Notes under the pieces: model-generated
Told to the model about the DNA's origin: nothing
Database searches by the model: none
What the model saw: the letters and a program-made list of their open reading frames with translations, nothing else
Program-made: the position numbers and the translations under genes
Shown here: one piece after another, positions 8,772 to 17,645 of the stretch
Position numbering within the stretch: the stretch's first letter is position 1
Layout of the letters: each line of letters starts with the position of its first letter
Origin: Dehalococcoidia bacterium
GTDB lineage: Bacteria; Chloroflexota; Dehalococcoidia; SZUA-161
Direction: 5' to 3'
Assembly (NCBI GenBank): GCA_030619685.1
Contig: JAUXAX010000006.1
Coordinates: 1-64,000 of the forward strand
Length of the DNA: 64,000 nucleotides

Positions 8772-9040
8772 AGATTACACTGGGAGCGGTCGCCCATCCC
8801 GGAGGAAGCCGTGTTAATAAGACTGGAAGCTGGCGTACAGGAACCAAGCCTCGCTTCAAGCTTCAGCATTGTATTGCTTGTGATGTGTGTGCCTTGAGTT
8901 GCCCTGAAGGCTGCATCTTCGGCACGGGGCAGAATACCTATTATGCTAACGAAGATTTCTGTAAGGGCTGCGGCATCTGCGCCAACGGCTGTCCAGTCCA
9001 CGACATTGAAATGATACTGGAGGAAGCGGAAAATGGTTAA
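8768..9040 (+). CDS. porD: Pyruvate/2-oxoacid:ferredoxin oxidoreductase, delta (ferredoxin) subunit
   Basis: This 90-residue ferredoxin-like subunit carries two [4Fe-4S] clusters and relays electrons from the thiamine site to free ferredoxin. The eight cluster cysteines form two C-x2-C-x2-C-x3-C motifs: C35, C38, C41, C45 and C65, C68, C71, C75, each followed by Pro or near it. Start and stop codons overlap the neighbouring por genes (4 bp with gamma, 8 bp with alpha), so translation is probably coupled. Confidence 0.94.
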   Translation: MKITLGAVAHPGGSRVNKTGSWRTGTKPRFKLQHCIACDVCALSCPEGCIFGTGQNTYYANEDFCKGCGICANGCPVHDIEMILEEAENG

Positions 9041-10220
9041 GGGAAGAATGTTACAAGGCGCCCGCGCAATGGCTGAGATGACGGCCCTCTGCCGTCCACA
9101 AGTCATTTCTGCCTACCCGATAACCCCACAGACCCTGATCGTTGAGGAGCTGTCCCAGATAGTGGCTGATGGCGATCTGAAAGCTGAATTCCTCAATGTG
9201 GAGGGCGAGCATTCAGCGGCATCACTGGTGCTGGGAGCCAGCGCTGCCGGCATTCGGGTCTTCACCTGTAGCTCCTCTCAGGGTATCTTGCTCATGGCCG
9301 AGGTGATTTTCAATATCGCAGGCATGCGTCTTCCGGTGGTTATGATCTGCGTTAATCGCTCGGTGTCGGCACCGCTCAATATCTGGAATGACCAGCAGGA
9401 CTCAATGATCATGAGAGACAGCGGCTGGATTCAGCTTTACGGTGAGAACAATCAGGAGGCTTGTGACCTGCTCCTTCAGGCTTATCGAATCGCTGAAGAC
9501 CACCGGGTTATGCTGCCAGTGATGGTTTGTGTGGACGGGTATGTGGTGCCCCATGCTTACGAAATAGTGGATCTCCCCAGCCAGGAGGAGGTAGATGCTT
9601 TCTTGCCCCCGTTCCAGCCAATATATCGCCTCGACCCCGACAATCCGCTCACGATGGGGGCCTATGCTGACCCGGAAAAGTATATGGAGACGCGCTACAT
9701 GATTCACCGCACCATGGAGGCGGCTATTCCCATAGTCGAGGATATGGCTCGCGATTTCAGCAGTGCCTTTGGCCGCCCTTCCTGGGGCCTTTTTGAGAAG
9801 TATGATATCGATGATGCTTCTACTGTAGTTGTGGCTATGGGCTCGATGGTGGGTACTATTAAGGATGTGGTGGATGAGCTGCGGGCTCAGGGGCAAAAGG
9901 TTGGGGTGCTGAGGCTCATATGCTACCGTCCTTTCCCCAAGGAGGCTCTCTACCAGGCGCTGAGCAGCGCTCGAGAGATAGTCGTCATAGAAAAGGCCAT
10001 TTCTCTGGGGAGCAGTGGGCCCCTTGCCACTGAGATAAGGTCTATTTTCCAGGACCGTCCTGAGCGTCCCAGGATTAGCGGGTTCATCATCGGCTTGGGT
10101 GGTAGGGACGTCACCTTGGGCGACATAAGAACTGCCATAAGCAAAGCGCAGCAGCAGCTTGTGGATGCTGATTTTGTGGGCTTAAAAGAGGATTTGGAAC
10201 TGGAGGGGATAAATGCTTAA
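9033..10220 (+). CDS. porA: Pyruvate/2-oxoacid:ferredoxin oxidoreductase, alpha subunit
   Basis: This 395-residue subunit holds the pyrimidine-binding domain for thiamine diphosphate and, with the beta subunit, forms the active site. Typical segments are [10 protein letters not shown] near the start, [19 protein letters not shown], and a C-terminal transketolase-C-like domain. It overlaps porD by eight bases and the beta gene by eight bases. The full set gamma, delta, alpha, beta with no intervening gene supports a complete functional complex. Confidence 0.94.
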   Translation: MVKGRMLQGARAMAEMTALCRPQVISAYPITPQTLIVEELSQIVADGDLKAEFLNVEGEHSAASLVLGASAAGIRVFTCSSSQGILLMAEVIFNIAGMRLPVVMICVNRSVSAPLNIWNDQQDSMIMRDSGWIQLYGENNQEACDLLLQAYRIAEDHRVMLPVMVCVDGYVVPHAYEIVDLPSQEEVDAFLPPFQPIYRLDPDNPLTMGAYADPEKYMETRYMIHRTMEAAIPIVEDMARDFSSAFGRPSWGLFEKYDIDDASTVVVAMGSMVGTIKDVVDELRAQGQKVGVLRLICYRPFPKEALYQALSSAREIVVIEKAISLGSSGPLATEIRSIFQDRPERPRISGFIIGLGGRDVTLGDIRTAISKAQQQLVDADFVGLKEDLELEGINA

Positions 10221-11121
10221 AGTAGAAGAACAGGACAAGTTTGCTAGTCATCTTTTTGCTTCTGGACATACTGCCTGCCCCGGTTGTGGCCAGTCGCTGG
10301 CAGCTCGGCTGGTACTTAGAGCAGCCGGGCGCAATGTGATCGTGGTTAACTCCACTGGATGTCTGGAGGTGTTTAGCTCCAAGTATCCAGAGTCGGCGTG
10401 GGAGGTTCCCTGGCTTCATTCCTTATTCGAGAACACGGCGGCGGTGGCTTCCGGGATTGAGGCAGCGCTGAGGGTCACTGGGCGTCTGGACGGGGTAAGG
10501 GTCATCGCCCAGGGCGGTGATGGCTCTACCGCTGGCATTGGGCTGGGCGCTATATCAGGCATGTTGGAGCGTGGCCACGATGTCCTCTACGTCTGCTATG
10601 ACAATGAGGCTTATATGAACACGGGCATTCAGCGCAGCGGCCTCACTCCCTATTACGCCCGAACTACTACCAGCCCTCCGGGCCGGGCTTCTAGGGGCAA
10701 CCCCAGGCCGAAGAAGGACGTGCCTCAGATAGCTCTCGCCCACGGTATACCCTATGTGGCCACAGCCACCGTGGGCTATCCCATGGACCTGGATAGAAAA
10801 GTGAGGAAGGCTCTCTCCATACGCGGGCCCAAGTATGTCCAGATTCATGTTCCCTGCCCTCTGGGCTGGGGAACCGATCCCTCGCAAAGCATTGAGATCG
10901 CCAGGCTAGCGGTGAATACCGGGCTTTACCCCTTGTACGAGGTAGAGGAAGGGGAGTTGAGGTCGCAGAAAATCCCGAAGAGGGTGCCGGTAGAGGAGTA
11001 CCTGAAGCTTCAGACGAGGTTCAGACATCTTTTCGATAAGGATGGCGCGAAGGAGGAGGTCAAGGAAATCCAGAGAGTTGCCGACCAGAATATCGAGAGA
11101 TACAGGCTGATAGTTGAATAG
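10213..11121 (+). CDS. porB: Pyruvate/2-oxoacid:ferredoxin oxidoreductase, beta subunit
   Basis: This 302-residue subunit binds the diphosphate end of thiamine diphosphate. It shows [14 protein letters not shown] near the start (part of the proximal cluster ligands), the metal/TPP motif [10 protein letters not shown] and the downstream [14 protein letters not shown] characteristic of POR/VOR beta chains. It is the last gene of the operon; a strong hairpin followed by a T-rich run stands 60 bp after its stop. Confidence 0.94.
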   Translation: MLKVEEQDKFASHLFASGHTACPGCGQSLAARLVLRAAGRNVIVVNSTGCLEVFSSKYPESAWEVPWLHSLFENTAAVASGIEAALRVTGRLDGVRVIAQGGDGSTAGIGLGAISGMLERGHDVLYVCYDNEAYMNTGIQRSGLTPYYARTTTSPPGRASRGNPRPKKDVPQIALAHGIPYVATATVGYPMDLDRKVRKALSIRGPKYVQIHVPCPLGWGTDPSQSIEIARLAVNTGLYPLYEVEEGELRSQKIPKRVPVEEYLKLQTRFRHLFDKDGAKEEVKEIQRVADQNIERYRLIVE

Positions 11122-11179
11122 GCGTTTGGAGACGATGGTAGAGGAGTATGACCAATAAATAATAGACGCCTTGATATTC

Positions 11180-11216
11180 GCTGGGTTGAGCACAGAGGTC
11201 AACCCAGCATTTTGTT
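11180..11216 (+). terminator. Rho-independent terminator of the por operon
   Basis: GCTGGGTTGA (11180-11189) and TCAACCCAGC (11199-11208) form a perfect ten-base-pair stem with a nine-base loop, followed by ATTTTGTT. Confidence 0.85.
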
Positions 11217-11261
11217 AGCTAGAGGTGGCGTTCTTGACATAATGTGTCAGGCTATTCACTG

Positions 11262-12059
11262 ATGAGTGCAGAAGTTTACAGGCTTGTTGACAGTCATGTG
11301 CATCTCGACGAAATAGAGGATGTCGAGAGAGCCATCTATGAGGCGGAGCAGGTGGGTGTTGTCGCGCTGGTCGCCGTTGGCCAGGACTATGAGTCCAATC
11401 TTAAGGTGCTTGAGCTCTCTGAGAAGCACAAGGCTTTTGTCTATCCTGCGCTGGGCCTGCACCCGTGGAGCCTGGGTGATATGAGTGCGGCGGAAATCGA
11501 TCTCAATTTGCGGCTTATTGAGGAGAATGTCGCAAGGACGGTTGCAATCGGTGAGATTGGTCTGGACTACCATAAGAGGGTGAAGGTGGCGGCGGGGAAG
11601 GAGCGACAGAAAGAGGTTTTCAAGGCTATGCTGGAGCTGGCGAGAAGGGAAGATAAGCCGGTCAGCGTTCATAGCAGGTATGCCTGGAAGGACTGCTTCG
11701 ACCTGGTCAAGGAGTCTAAGGTGAGGAAGGCAGTTTTTCACTGGTACACAGGGTTCTCAGGCGTGCTGCGGGAGATAATTGCCGAGGGCTACTTTATCTC
11801 GGCTACCCCTGCTGGGGAATACCATGATGAGCATAAGAGAGCTATCAAAGAGACTCCGCTGGAGAACCTGCTCCTGGAAACGGATTCCCCGGTTACGTAC
11901 GGGAGGGAAACGAGATACGAGTCTCGACCCTCAGATATCGTCAGGGCGCTGGGGGCTGTTGCTCAATTGAAAGGTTTGGAAAAGGAGATCGTTGCTGAAC
12001 AAACGACAGGAAATGCCGTGCGGTTATTTGGCTTGGCCGCGCAGGTCAAAACAACCTGA
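11262..12059 (+). CDS. TatD-family metal-dependent hydrolase
   Basis: This 265-residue TIM-barrel hydrolase of the amidohydrolase superfamily is probably a 3'-5' DNA exonuclease or related cytoplasmic phosphodiesterase. Metal ligands are visible: the HxH pair in DSHVHLD (H12, H14), the Glu in AIGEIGLDY, the His in SVHSR and the Asp in LLLETDSP. ATG 11262 starts just before the barrel; GTG 11244 is in frame and has AGAGGTGG upstream, so either start is possible. It is a single gene between the por terminator and a convergent DUF1015 gene. Confidence 0.85.
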   Translation: MSAEVYRLVDSHVHLDEIEDVERAIYEAEQVGVVALVAVGQDYESNLKVLELSEKHKAFVYPALGLHPWSLGDMSAAEIDLNLRLIEENVARTVAIGEIGLDYHKRVKVAAGKERQKEVFKAMLELARREDKPVSVHSRYAWKDCFDLVKESKVRKAVFHWYTGFSGVLREIIAEGYFISATPAGEYHDEHKRAIKETPLENLLLETDSPVTYGRETRYESRPSDIVRALGAVAQLKGLEKEIVAEQTTGNAVRLFGLAAQVKTT

Positions 12060-12094
12060 TTTCCGGTTTAGATGTTGGTGGAACTGTTCTGCTA

Positions 12095-13432
12095 TTAGTC
12101 CTTATCCCAAACAGGGTTGACTACCAAGCCGGCGGGCGTTTTGGGGTAGAAATAGGTGGATTTTTGGGGCAGTCTCCTGCCCGCGTCGGCGGCATCGAGA
12201 ACGCTGGAGACACGAGCAGGGTTGACGAAGAAAGCGAGTTGGTACTCCCCGGAATCTACCCGGGTCCTGGCTTCCAGCCCGTCAGTAGTATATTTGAGGT
12301 GGTAATCCTCTTTTTCCCGGGTATCTATCCCCAGCGCTGCTTGCAAAATGACCTGTTGCAGCAAGACCACATCCAGATCTCCCCAGAGCCTAAGCTCCTC
12401 CTCGGTCATCAGGCTACGGAGGTCGGCATTCCGGCGCAACCTCAATAGGCAGAACTTCTGCCCGTGCAGCCCGTAGAGGCCGAGAACGGCACCTCCTTGC
12501 CCCCGCGTTTCAGGGGTGCCTAGCCGAGTTCGGACGGCATCGGAGAAGCTTGGCAAGGACGGAAGCAATTCTTCTGTGTGAAAGTAGGGAGATATCATTT
12601 CCTCAAGCTGTGCAATTCTGTGTGATTCTAGCCCTCGCACCAGCCGGTGGCTTGGCAGCACAACGAGGCCAGGGTCCTGCGAGTCCGTCAAAGTCATCAT
12701 CACGAAATTGAAGGACTCGTTGCCGGTGTGCGCAGGATGAGCACCGGACTGCTCTTTTTGATAGCGCAGGGCTGTCTCGTATCTGTGGTGACCGTCTGCG
12801 ATGTAGATGACCTTATCAATGAGGAACGTGGAGACCTTTTCTATTGCTACTTCATCGGTTACCACGCTTAGGCAATACCTCACCCCGTAGTTATCTGTAG
12901 CGCTCATATCGGGCGTTTTTTTGCCCAGTGCCTGCAGGAGCACCGCCATTTCGCCCTTCTCAGTGCGAAACAGTCCTATAATCGGGCTTAAGTTAGTGCG
13001 GCATGATCTCAGCAGATGGAGTCGGTCAACTGCGGGCTCTCTTGTGGTTGTCTCATGGGGGCGAATCTGGCCTTTCTCAAAATCCTCGAGCCGTACTCTG
13101 GCAATGAGCCCCCAACGGCTTTTCTCCATGCCCTGATATGGGAAGCGGTGTTCGACGATGTAGAAGGCAGGTTGTTTCTCCTGGATCAGTATTCCCTCTC
13201 GCAGCCAATCAGCCAATGTGGCAGCGGCGCGGGTATACTTGTTATTCTCAGGGGAATCTCCGGGCTGTTCCTCACCAGACTCGAGCCTGATGATATTGTA
13301 AGGACTTCTGCTGTAATACAGGGAGCGTTCCTCGGGGGAGATTACGTCATAGGGCGGGGTGACTACTGTAGAGGGGTCGGTTATTCGCTGCAAGTTGTAA
13401 CGCAAGCCGCAAAACGGACGAACATCACCCAT
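12095..13432 (-). CDS. DUF1015-family protein
   Basis: This 445-residue protein is recognised by the family start (PFCGLRYN...TPPYDVISPEE) and the central IADGHHRYETALRY. The family is widespread in anaerobes and its biochemical role is not settled to my knowledge. There is no signal peptide or membrane segment, so it is cytoplasmic. ATG 13432 is chosen because GGAGAGGAG precedes it and the conserved region starts at once; the frame is open 16 codons further up. It is convergent with tatD. Confidence 0.85.
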   Translation of the reverse strand: MGDVRPFCGLRYNLQRITDPSTVVTPPYDVISPEERSLYYSRSPYNIIRLESGEEQPGDSPENNKYTRAAATLADWLREGILIQEKQPAFYIVEHRFPYQGMEKSRWGLIARVRLEDFEKGQIRPHETTTREPAVDRLHLLRSCRTNLSPIIGLFRTEKGEMAVLLQALGKKTPDMSATDNYGVRYCLSVVTDEVAIEKVSTFLIDKVIYIADGHHRYETALRYQKEQSGAHPAHTGNESFNFVMMTLTDSQDPGLVVLPSHRLVRGLESHRIAQLEEMISPYFHTEELLPSLPSFSDAVRTRLGTPETRGQGGAVLGLYGLHGQKFCLLRLRRNADLRSLMTEEELRLWGDLDVVLLQQVILQAALGIDTREKEDYHLKYTTDGLEARTRVDSGEYQLAFFVNPARVSSVLDAADAGRRLPQKSTYFYPKTPAGLVVNPVWDKD

Positions 13433-13547
13433 GCAGTCTCCTCTCCGCTTTAGCCTAGCATGCCCTTCATGTGCTGTCAACTAAGAGAGGAGACTGCTTC
13501 TTAGACTTGGGTAGGGAGGAATAGTTAGGTAAAGTGGGGTTAGAAGC

Positions 13548-13584
13548 TTGACATAACTGAGCTATAGTGTTAAGCTAAAACACT
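13548..13584 (+). promoter_or_regulatory. Promoter with overlapping palindrome upstream of the HTH gene
   Basis: TTGACA (13548-13553), a 17-nt spacer ending in the extended -10 element TG, and a weak TAAGCT (13571-13576). AGTGTT/AACACT (13566-13571, 13579-13584) forms an inverted repeat over the -10 region and could be an operator. Confidence 0.5.
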
Positions 13585-13675
13585 AAGCATCGAGCAATTA
13601 TGGGAAAACCCGTGATGAAATGCAGGCGCGGACGGATTCTTGTGATATCCAAGGGTCGCCAGGGGAGGTGTGGGT

Positions 13676-13960
13676 ATGCGGCGGAATAGAGAAAAGGCGA
13701 GAATCGGAGCGAGGAGGGTTAAAGCGACACGAACGCTGCTCACGATAGGTGAAGCAAGCCGACTTCTGCATGTACATCAGAACACGCTGAGACGGTGGAG
13801 CAACCAGGGATTAGTAAAGACATACCGCATTGGCCCAGCGCTCCACCGAAGGTTCAAGAGGGAGGACCTCGCCGTCTTCCTGGTTGCAGAACCCCAACGG
13901 CTTCGAGTGGACACAAGTAGGCTCCAGAAGTTCCCAAAACGAGCGAAAAGGGCGTCTTGA
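13676..13960 (+). CDS. Small helix-turn-helix DNA-binding protein (MerR/excisionase-type)
   Basis: This 94-residue basic protein contains one winged HTH of the MerR/excisionase class: LLTIGEASRLLHVHQNTLRRW, then the wing ending in HRRFKREDLAVFL. Such proteins bind operators or act as recombination directionality factors. A basic tail (KFPKRAKRAS) follows. ATG 13676 has AGGGGAGGTG six to eight bases upstream. The gene stands alone, with a palindrome over its own promoter, so autoregulation is plausible. No integrase is nearby. Confidence 0.75.
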   Translation: MRRNREKARIGARRVKATRTLLTIGEASRLLHVHQNTLRRWSNQGLVKTYRIGPALHRRFKREDLAVFLVAEPQRLRVDTSRLQKFPKRAKRAS

Positions 13961-14017
13961 TTATTAGATACAAGCATTGGTGTCGTCCGCTCCCACCGTC
14001 GCAAGCCCCTCGGCCGT

Positions 14018-14056
14018 AGGGGCACAGGACGGGTGGCCGTCCCCTGTTGGCCCCAT
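14018..14056 (+). terminator. GC-rich hairpin after the HTH gene
   Basis: ACAGGACGG (14024-14032) can pair with CCGTCCCCTGT (one bulge, ending 14047), and flanking GGGGC and GCCCC extend the stem. ATTTAAT follows. It may be a weak terminator. Confidence 0.4.
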
Positions 14057-14188
14057 TTAATGATTACTTTCATTCCCGACTCGTGTAATCTGTGCGCGTT
14101 GTATGTCCGTGGAGCAGGTGATAAAATATCTTTCTAAGGGAGAAGTAAGTGGGCCTTCAGGATATAGCCAAAATGAGTGGGGGTCGAT

Positions 14189-14782
14189 ATGGATGAGATG
14201 AAGAGCGCCTTTGAGAGGGCGATGGAACGGGCTGAGAGTCTGGGCAAGGCATCAGAGGAAGACCTGAGAAAATGGAAATATCTTCCCGAGGGGGAAAAGC
14301 TGGCTGCCAAGTACTTGAAGGATGAGTGTGATCTTGTGGCCGAGATTGGCAGGTATGATGATGATAACGTGCGACAGCATCTGGCTGAAGGTGCTCAAGA
14401 GGTACTTGTCAGAAATATAGACCTCCCTAGAAATGAACTTGCCAAGAGAACGAACAAAAAGGCTATGGAAGCGATCAAGGAATTGAAACGTGATAAAGTG
14501 AGCGTTGAAAATGTATATACGAAGCTGAGGCGCATCTTCAATCACTATGAGCAGGAGGGTGAGCAGCAAAGGGGACAGGCCTATGAGGCGGTAAAGAGGG
14601 ACGTCGAAGCCAAGATGCAACAGATGATTCAGCAACAGTCCGGGGCATCAGCCCCCATGAAGATCAATGTCGAAACCCAGCCGCAATTTCAGCAGGAGTG
14701 GCGCCGGACTCTGGCTCAACTGGAGTCACAATACCTCAGATTATTAGACGAGTATAGGCAGGAGATATTGAGCGTCCCTTAA
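14189..14782 (+). CDS. Conserved hypothetical protein, highly helical
   Basis: This 197-residue soluble protein is rich in Lys, Glu, Gln and Arg, with long predicted helices throughout and a Gln-rich stretch near residues 135-170. There is no signal peptide, membrane segment or recognised catalytic motif. I do not recognise a named family. The C-terminal part (QEWRRTLAQLESQYLRLLDE) looks like a coiled coil. ATG 14189 is preferred over in-frame GTG 14177. It precedes a GTPase gene but is separated from it by a repeat-filled gap, so co-function is not implied. Confidence 0.7.
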   Translation: MDEMKSAFERAMERAESLGKASEEDLRKWKYLPEGEKLAAKYLKDECDLVAEIGRYDDDNVRQHLAEGAQEVLVRNIDLPRNELAKRTNKKAMEAIKELKRDKVSVENVYTKLRRIFNHYEQEGEQQRGQAYEAVKRDVEAKMQQMIQQQSGASAPMKINVETQPQFQQEWRRTLAQLESQYLRLLDEYRQEILSVP

Positions 14783-14821
14783 GGCTGCTATGTAAAACGC
14801 GTTAAGTAGTTGCGCATCAGC

Positions 14822-14880
14822 GTAGCGTTGCCACTCCTGTGGCAACGAATTCTTCGTCGTGACAGGAGTCACGACGCTAC
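14822..14880. repeat. REP-like imperfect palindrome made of two hairpins
   Basis: The 59 bases run from GTAGCG to CGCTAC. Each half is its own hairpin (GTTGCCACTCCTGTGGCAAC and CGTGACAGGAGTCACG), and the two halves are also near reverse complements of each other. This is the architecture of REP/MITE-type extragenic elements. Only one copy is seen here. Confidence 0.65.
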
Positions 14881-14918
14881 TAAACAAGGTCAAAACTCAA
14901 AGGTAAAAGAGCAAAATG

Positions 14919-15020
14919 ACAAATCAAAGTTCAAAATCAAGGTTGCAGGCACTCTCGGCTACCCATTTTGGATTTTGCCCTGCAACTTTTCCTTTCGCAT
15001 TTTGATATTTGAATTTGTTT
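14919..15020. repeat. AT-rich inverted repeat with inner GTTGCAGG/CCTGCAAC stem
   Basis: Left arm ACAAATCAAAGTTCAAAATC resembles the complement of the right arm TTTGATATTTGAATTTGTTT; inside, GTTGCAGG (14942-14949) and CCTGCAAC (14979-14986) pair perfectly. It is probably a miniature or decayed mobile element. Confidence 0.55.
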
Positions 15021-15067
15021 AGTGATTGGAAATTAGTATTTAGGATTTCCTTCTAGGGAGGGGTGAC

Positions 15068-16054
15068 ATGCCGGCAAACTTACCCCCACAGTATTTCGAA
15101 GCTGAGAAGATTTACAGGCAGGCCAAGACTCCAGAGGAGAAGGTTGAAGCCCTGGAGAATATGCTTGCCATTATGCCCAAGCATAAAGGTACGGATAAGC
15201 TGCGCGCCGAGCTAAGGAGAAAGATAGCCAAGTTCTCGGAGGAGGCGCAGAGAAGGCCCTCCGTCGCTAGAAAAGGAAGTGCTTACAATATAAGGAAAGA
15301 GGGTGCTGGCCAGGTTGTATTAGTGGGCCTTCCCAATGTAGGCAAATCTCGGTTGGTGTCTGCCCTCACGGAGGCATTTCCTGAGGTAGCCGATTATCCC
15401 TATACCACCAAGATGCCTGTCCCCGGCATGCTGAAGTTCGAGAATATTCAAATCCAGCTCCTGGACATGCCGCCGATTACCGATCGTGAGGCTAAACCAT
15501 GGTTCTCTCACCTGCTGCGAAATGCTGACATTGTGCTGGTGGTGGTGGACTTAGGCGATGATTCGCTAATCCAGTTGGAAGCCATATTGGCTGAATTGGA
15601 GAACATGAAGGTGAAGCTTGCGAGGGAGGGAGCGGAAGAGGAGCTAGCGCCTGGAGTAGTGCGAAAGAGGGCGTTAATTGTAGGGAGTAGAGGCGATTTG
15701 AACGAGTCGCGCGGGCGCTATGCTGTGTTAGACTCGCGCTATGGGGCCGAATTACCCGTGGTCGCTGTCTCTGCCAAAGAGCGAACTGGTCTGGAGGAGA
15801 TGAAGCAGGCTATTTATGAGGCACTGGACATCATTCGAGTCTATACCAAGTCTCCGGGCAGGAAGCCTGATTTTGAGGAGCCGGTAGTCCTCAAGAAGGG
15901 TAGCACAGTCGAAGATGCGGCTGAGTCCATCCACAAGGACTTTCGCAGCAGGCTAAAATATGCCCAGGTTTGGGGCTCGGGAAAGTATGATGGGCAGCGA
16001 GTCAAGAGGGGACATATCCTTGAGGATGGGGATGTAGTGGAACTGCATACTTAG
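15068..16054 (+). CDS. TGS-domain GTPase (Obg/DRG-like)
   Basis: This 328-residue P-loop GTPase has an N-terminal helical region, GLPNVGKS (residues 87-94) as the G1 loop, a G2 region with YPYTT typical of Obg/DRG proteins, and a C-terminal TGS domain ending EDGDVVELHT. DRG-type proteins act on ribosomes or translation. Two signature loops are unusual: G3 reads LLDMPPI where DxxG is expected, and the usual NKxD specificity loop appears as IVGSRGDLN. Nucleotide specificity may therefore be altered. AGGGAGGGGTG precedes the ATG. Confidence 0.85.
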   Translation: MPANLPPQYFEAEKIYRQAKTPEEKVEALENMLAIMPKHKGTDKLRAELRRKIAKFSEEAQRRPSVARKGSAYNIRKEGAGQVVLVGLPNVGKSRLVSALTEAFPEVADYPYTTKMPVPGMLKFENIQIQLLDMPPITDREAKPWFSHLLRNADIVLVVVDLGDDSLIQLEAILAELENMKVKLAREGAEEELAPGVVRKRALIVGSRGDLNESRGRYAVLDSRYGAELPVVAVSAKERTGLEEMKQAIYEALDIIRVYTKSPGRKPDFEEPVVLKKGSTVEDAAESIHKDFRSRLKYAQVWGSGKYDGQRVKRGHILEDGDVVELHT

Positions 16055-16164
16055 GCTGCTTGGTTTCAATTTGCAGTCTGTTGACAGAGGTGTCATATTA
16101 GATTGGCGCGAAGCTCAATATTGGAGTAAAATGTAGTCAGAAGCAAAATGCGAGATTTGCTGAA

Positions 16165-16863
16165 ATGAATTCTTACGAAGACAGAATTGAATATGCCGTA
16201 AGCCACACTGAGGTCCTGCGTTCTCCGAAGCAGACATTGGCTACCTTTGGCACCACCAACATTTATTATTATCTGGTTACTGAACCTTCATATAGAGAGC
16301 TTGCAGGCGGTGAAGATGAAACTGTGGTTAGAGAGGGGAGGGTACTCGCAGAGAGACCCAGGGTGGTAACACCATCATACCTGGTGAATGTGGAAGGGTT
16401 TAGTGAACATGCTAAGAGATATCTCGAAATGATAATCCAAGAGCGTGGGCCAAACACGCCCGGGCTTTTCTATGGTTATAGAAATGAACCCAAGGAAATG
16501 AACATCGTATCATCTGATCTGAATTCGGTTGTGCGTAGACTTGAGGAACAAATAGACAAGGAGGGAAACCCACTTACTACGATAATAAAGGGTGTGGACG
16601 AGCTATGGGATATCTCCTTGCTGAAGTTTGTCTTCGACATGACTAGGTCCTCTTTGGGCAGCAATGTGCTTGAATTGGGGAGAAGGGGGCTTCTGGACGT
16701 AGACAGTGGCGGGATTCCTCTGGATGCCAGAATGTCGATTGAGCGTCTTTTTTCTCTGGTTATGAAAGGTGAGCTCGATCCCTCTGCACTGAAGCTGGAG
16801 CTGGAGAGATGGGGTTTGTTTCAGGAGTATGAGGATAGGTTCCTTTGGCTTTTCAGAAAATGA
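16165..16863 (+). CDS. Conserved hypothetical protein
   Basis: This 232-residue soluble protein has no signal peptide or hydrophobic segment. It begins MNSYEDRIEYAVSHTEVLR and contains a TYR-rich strand (TTNIYYYLVTEPSY) near residue 35. I do not recognise a family; the mixed alpha/beta pattern and even codon use support a real gene. The first ATG is used, since the frame begins there. It lies alone between the GTPase and a pseudogene. Confidence 0.65.
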   Translation: MNSYEDRIEYAVSHTEVLRSPKQTLATFGTTNIYYYLVTEPSYRELAGGEDETVVREGRVLAERPRVVTPSYLVNVEGFSEHAKRYLEMIIQERGPNTPGLFYGYRNEPKEMNIVSSDLNSVVRRLEEQIDKEGNPLTTIIKGVDELWDISLLKFVFDMTRSSLGSNVLELGRRGLLDVDSGGIPLDARMSIERLFSLVMKGELDPSALKLELERWGLFQEYEDRFLWLFRK

Positions 16864-16869
16864 GCTCTG

Positions 16870-17019
16870 TCATTGCAGCAGGGATTCGAGGGTATTTACG
16901 GTGACTTCCTCCAACCTTTCCCGCGTGACCTGTTGCCAGGCAAGAAAATGAAACGGCGCGGTATCGGCGATAACTCCGTCCAAGTCCCAGATAAGTGCTT
17001 TGGATGCTATTACGATTAG
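16870..17019 (-). pseudogene. Collapsed HAD-family phosphatase (internal deletion, no start codon)
   Basis: The minus strand encodes ALIWDLDGVIADTAPFHFLAW, the nucleophile motif of beta-phosphoglucomutase-like HAD enzymes. Only a few residues later it reads RLEEVTVNTLESLLQ and stops (16870-16872), which resembles the very C-terminus of the same family. About 170 central residues are missing, and no ATG, GTG or TTG lies in frame before the motif (TAG at 17029-17031). It is therefore a remnant fused by deletion. Confidence 0.75.
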
Positions 17020-17040
17020 CTGGCCGTACTAGGGGATCTC

Positions 17041-17358
17041 CTAGGAATCTTCGGATGTCGGGATGTCCGGCTCCTTCTTGGGTGTTTGCAGCTTTCGGAG
17101 CAAAGTGTGGAGGTTGATTGCCCAGCCGACGCCGAAGACATGTTCGGTGAAAATGCGGGGGTCTTCCGGGTTCCAGAGGCGCTCGCGCAGCCGTTCCAGG
17201 GTTGGCGGGCGGAACTCATAGGGGACGAAGTTGGCGACTTTGCCGTGCCACACACGTTCTTCCGGTGGCTTCTTCAGCTCCTGGTAGAGAGCTCCGGCGA
17301 CGAGTAAGGCGGCAGCGATCTTCAGAAGATTACCAAGCCTATTCCAGTTGTCTCTCAT
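17041..17358 (-). CDS. Small membrane-anchored protein, DUF5808-like
   Basis: From ATG 17358 (GGGGCG upstream) this is a 105-residue protein with one N-terminal hydrophobic segment (LLKIAAALLVAGALY). A region follows ending WNPEDPRIFTEHVFGVGWAI, which resembles the DUF5808 signature in which a DPR(I/V)F motif precedes FG(V/I)GW. Function unknown. The frame is open 43 codons further up, but the upstream part has no hydrophobic or conserved look. The pseudogene remnant lies just downstream. Confidence 0.6.
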   Translation of the reverse strand: MRDNWNRLGNLLKIAAALLVAGALYQELKKPPEERVWHGKVANFVPYEFRPPTLERLRERLWNPEDPRIFTEHVFGVGWAINLHTLLRKLQTPKKEPDIPTSEDS

Positions 17359-17645
17359 TTGTCGCCCCTGCTGAAGTCGGGAGGTGTGTTCTAGCCAGGC
17401 ACTAGCGATGAAAGGTGCTTGATCCGCTTCAGCATATTGGGATAGGTGCTCATTACCTCCATCATCTTGATTATGTTGCGCCGACAATCTATTGTCAAGA
17501 AGTCTGGTTCATACTGGGTCGGCTACTATGTTAATCACATATATCTCGATATCCTGTTCTGGGGGGGGGATCGGTGGTATAATGACGCACGAGCATTTTT
17601 CTCCGAAAACAAGGAAACAAGATTCCTATCACCAGGGGGTGACAG
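17359..17645. other. Intergenic region with a nine-G run
   Basis: No gene is supported. A homopolymer of nine G residues (17561-17569) and a TATAAT (17578-17583) lie upstream of the small Cys-rich gene, but no fitting -35 box is seen. Confidence 0.4.

Larger units (their letters stand above)
14783..15067. other. Intergenic region filled by two palindromic repeats
   Basis: It holds no gene. It is almost entirely occupied by a 59-bp double-hairpin element and an AT-rich inverted repeat, both annotated separately, followed by the strong ribosome site of the GTPase gene. Confidence 0.7.

Noticed and set aside
16082..16095. TGACAGAGGTGTCA palindrome as an operator
   Set aside because: It is short and no -10 box fits the TTGACA within it, so chance is likely.
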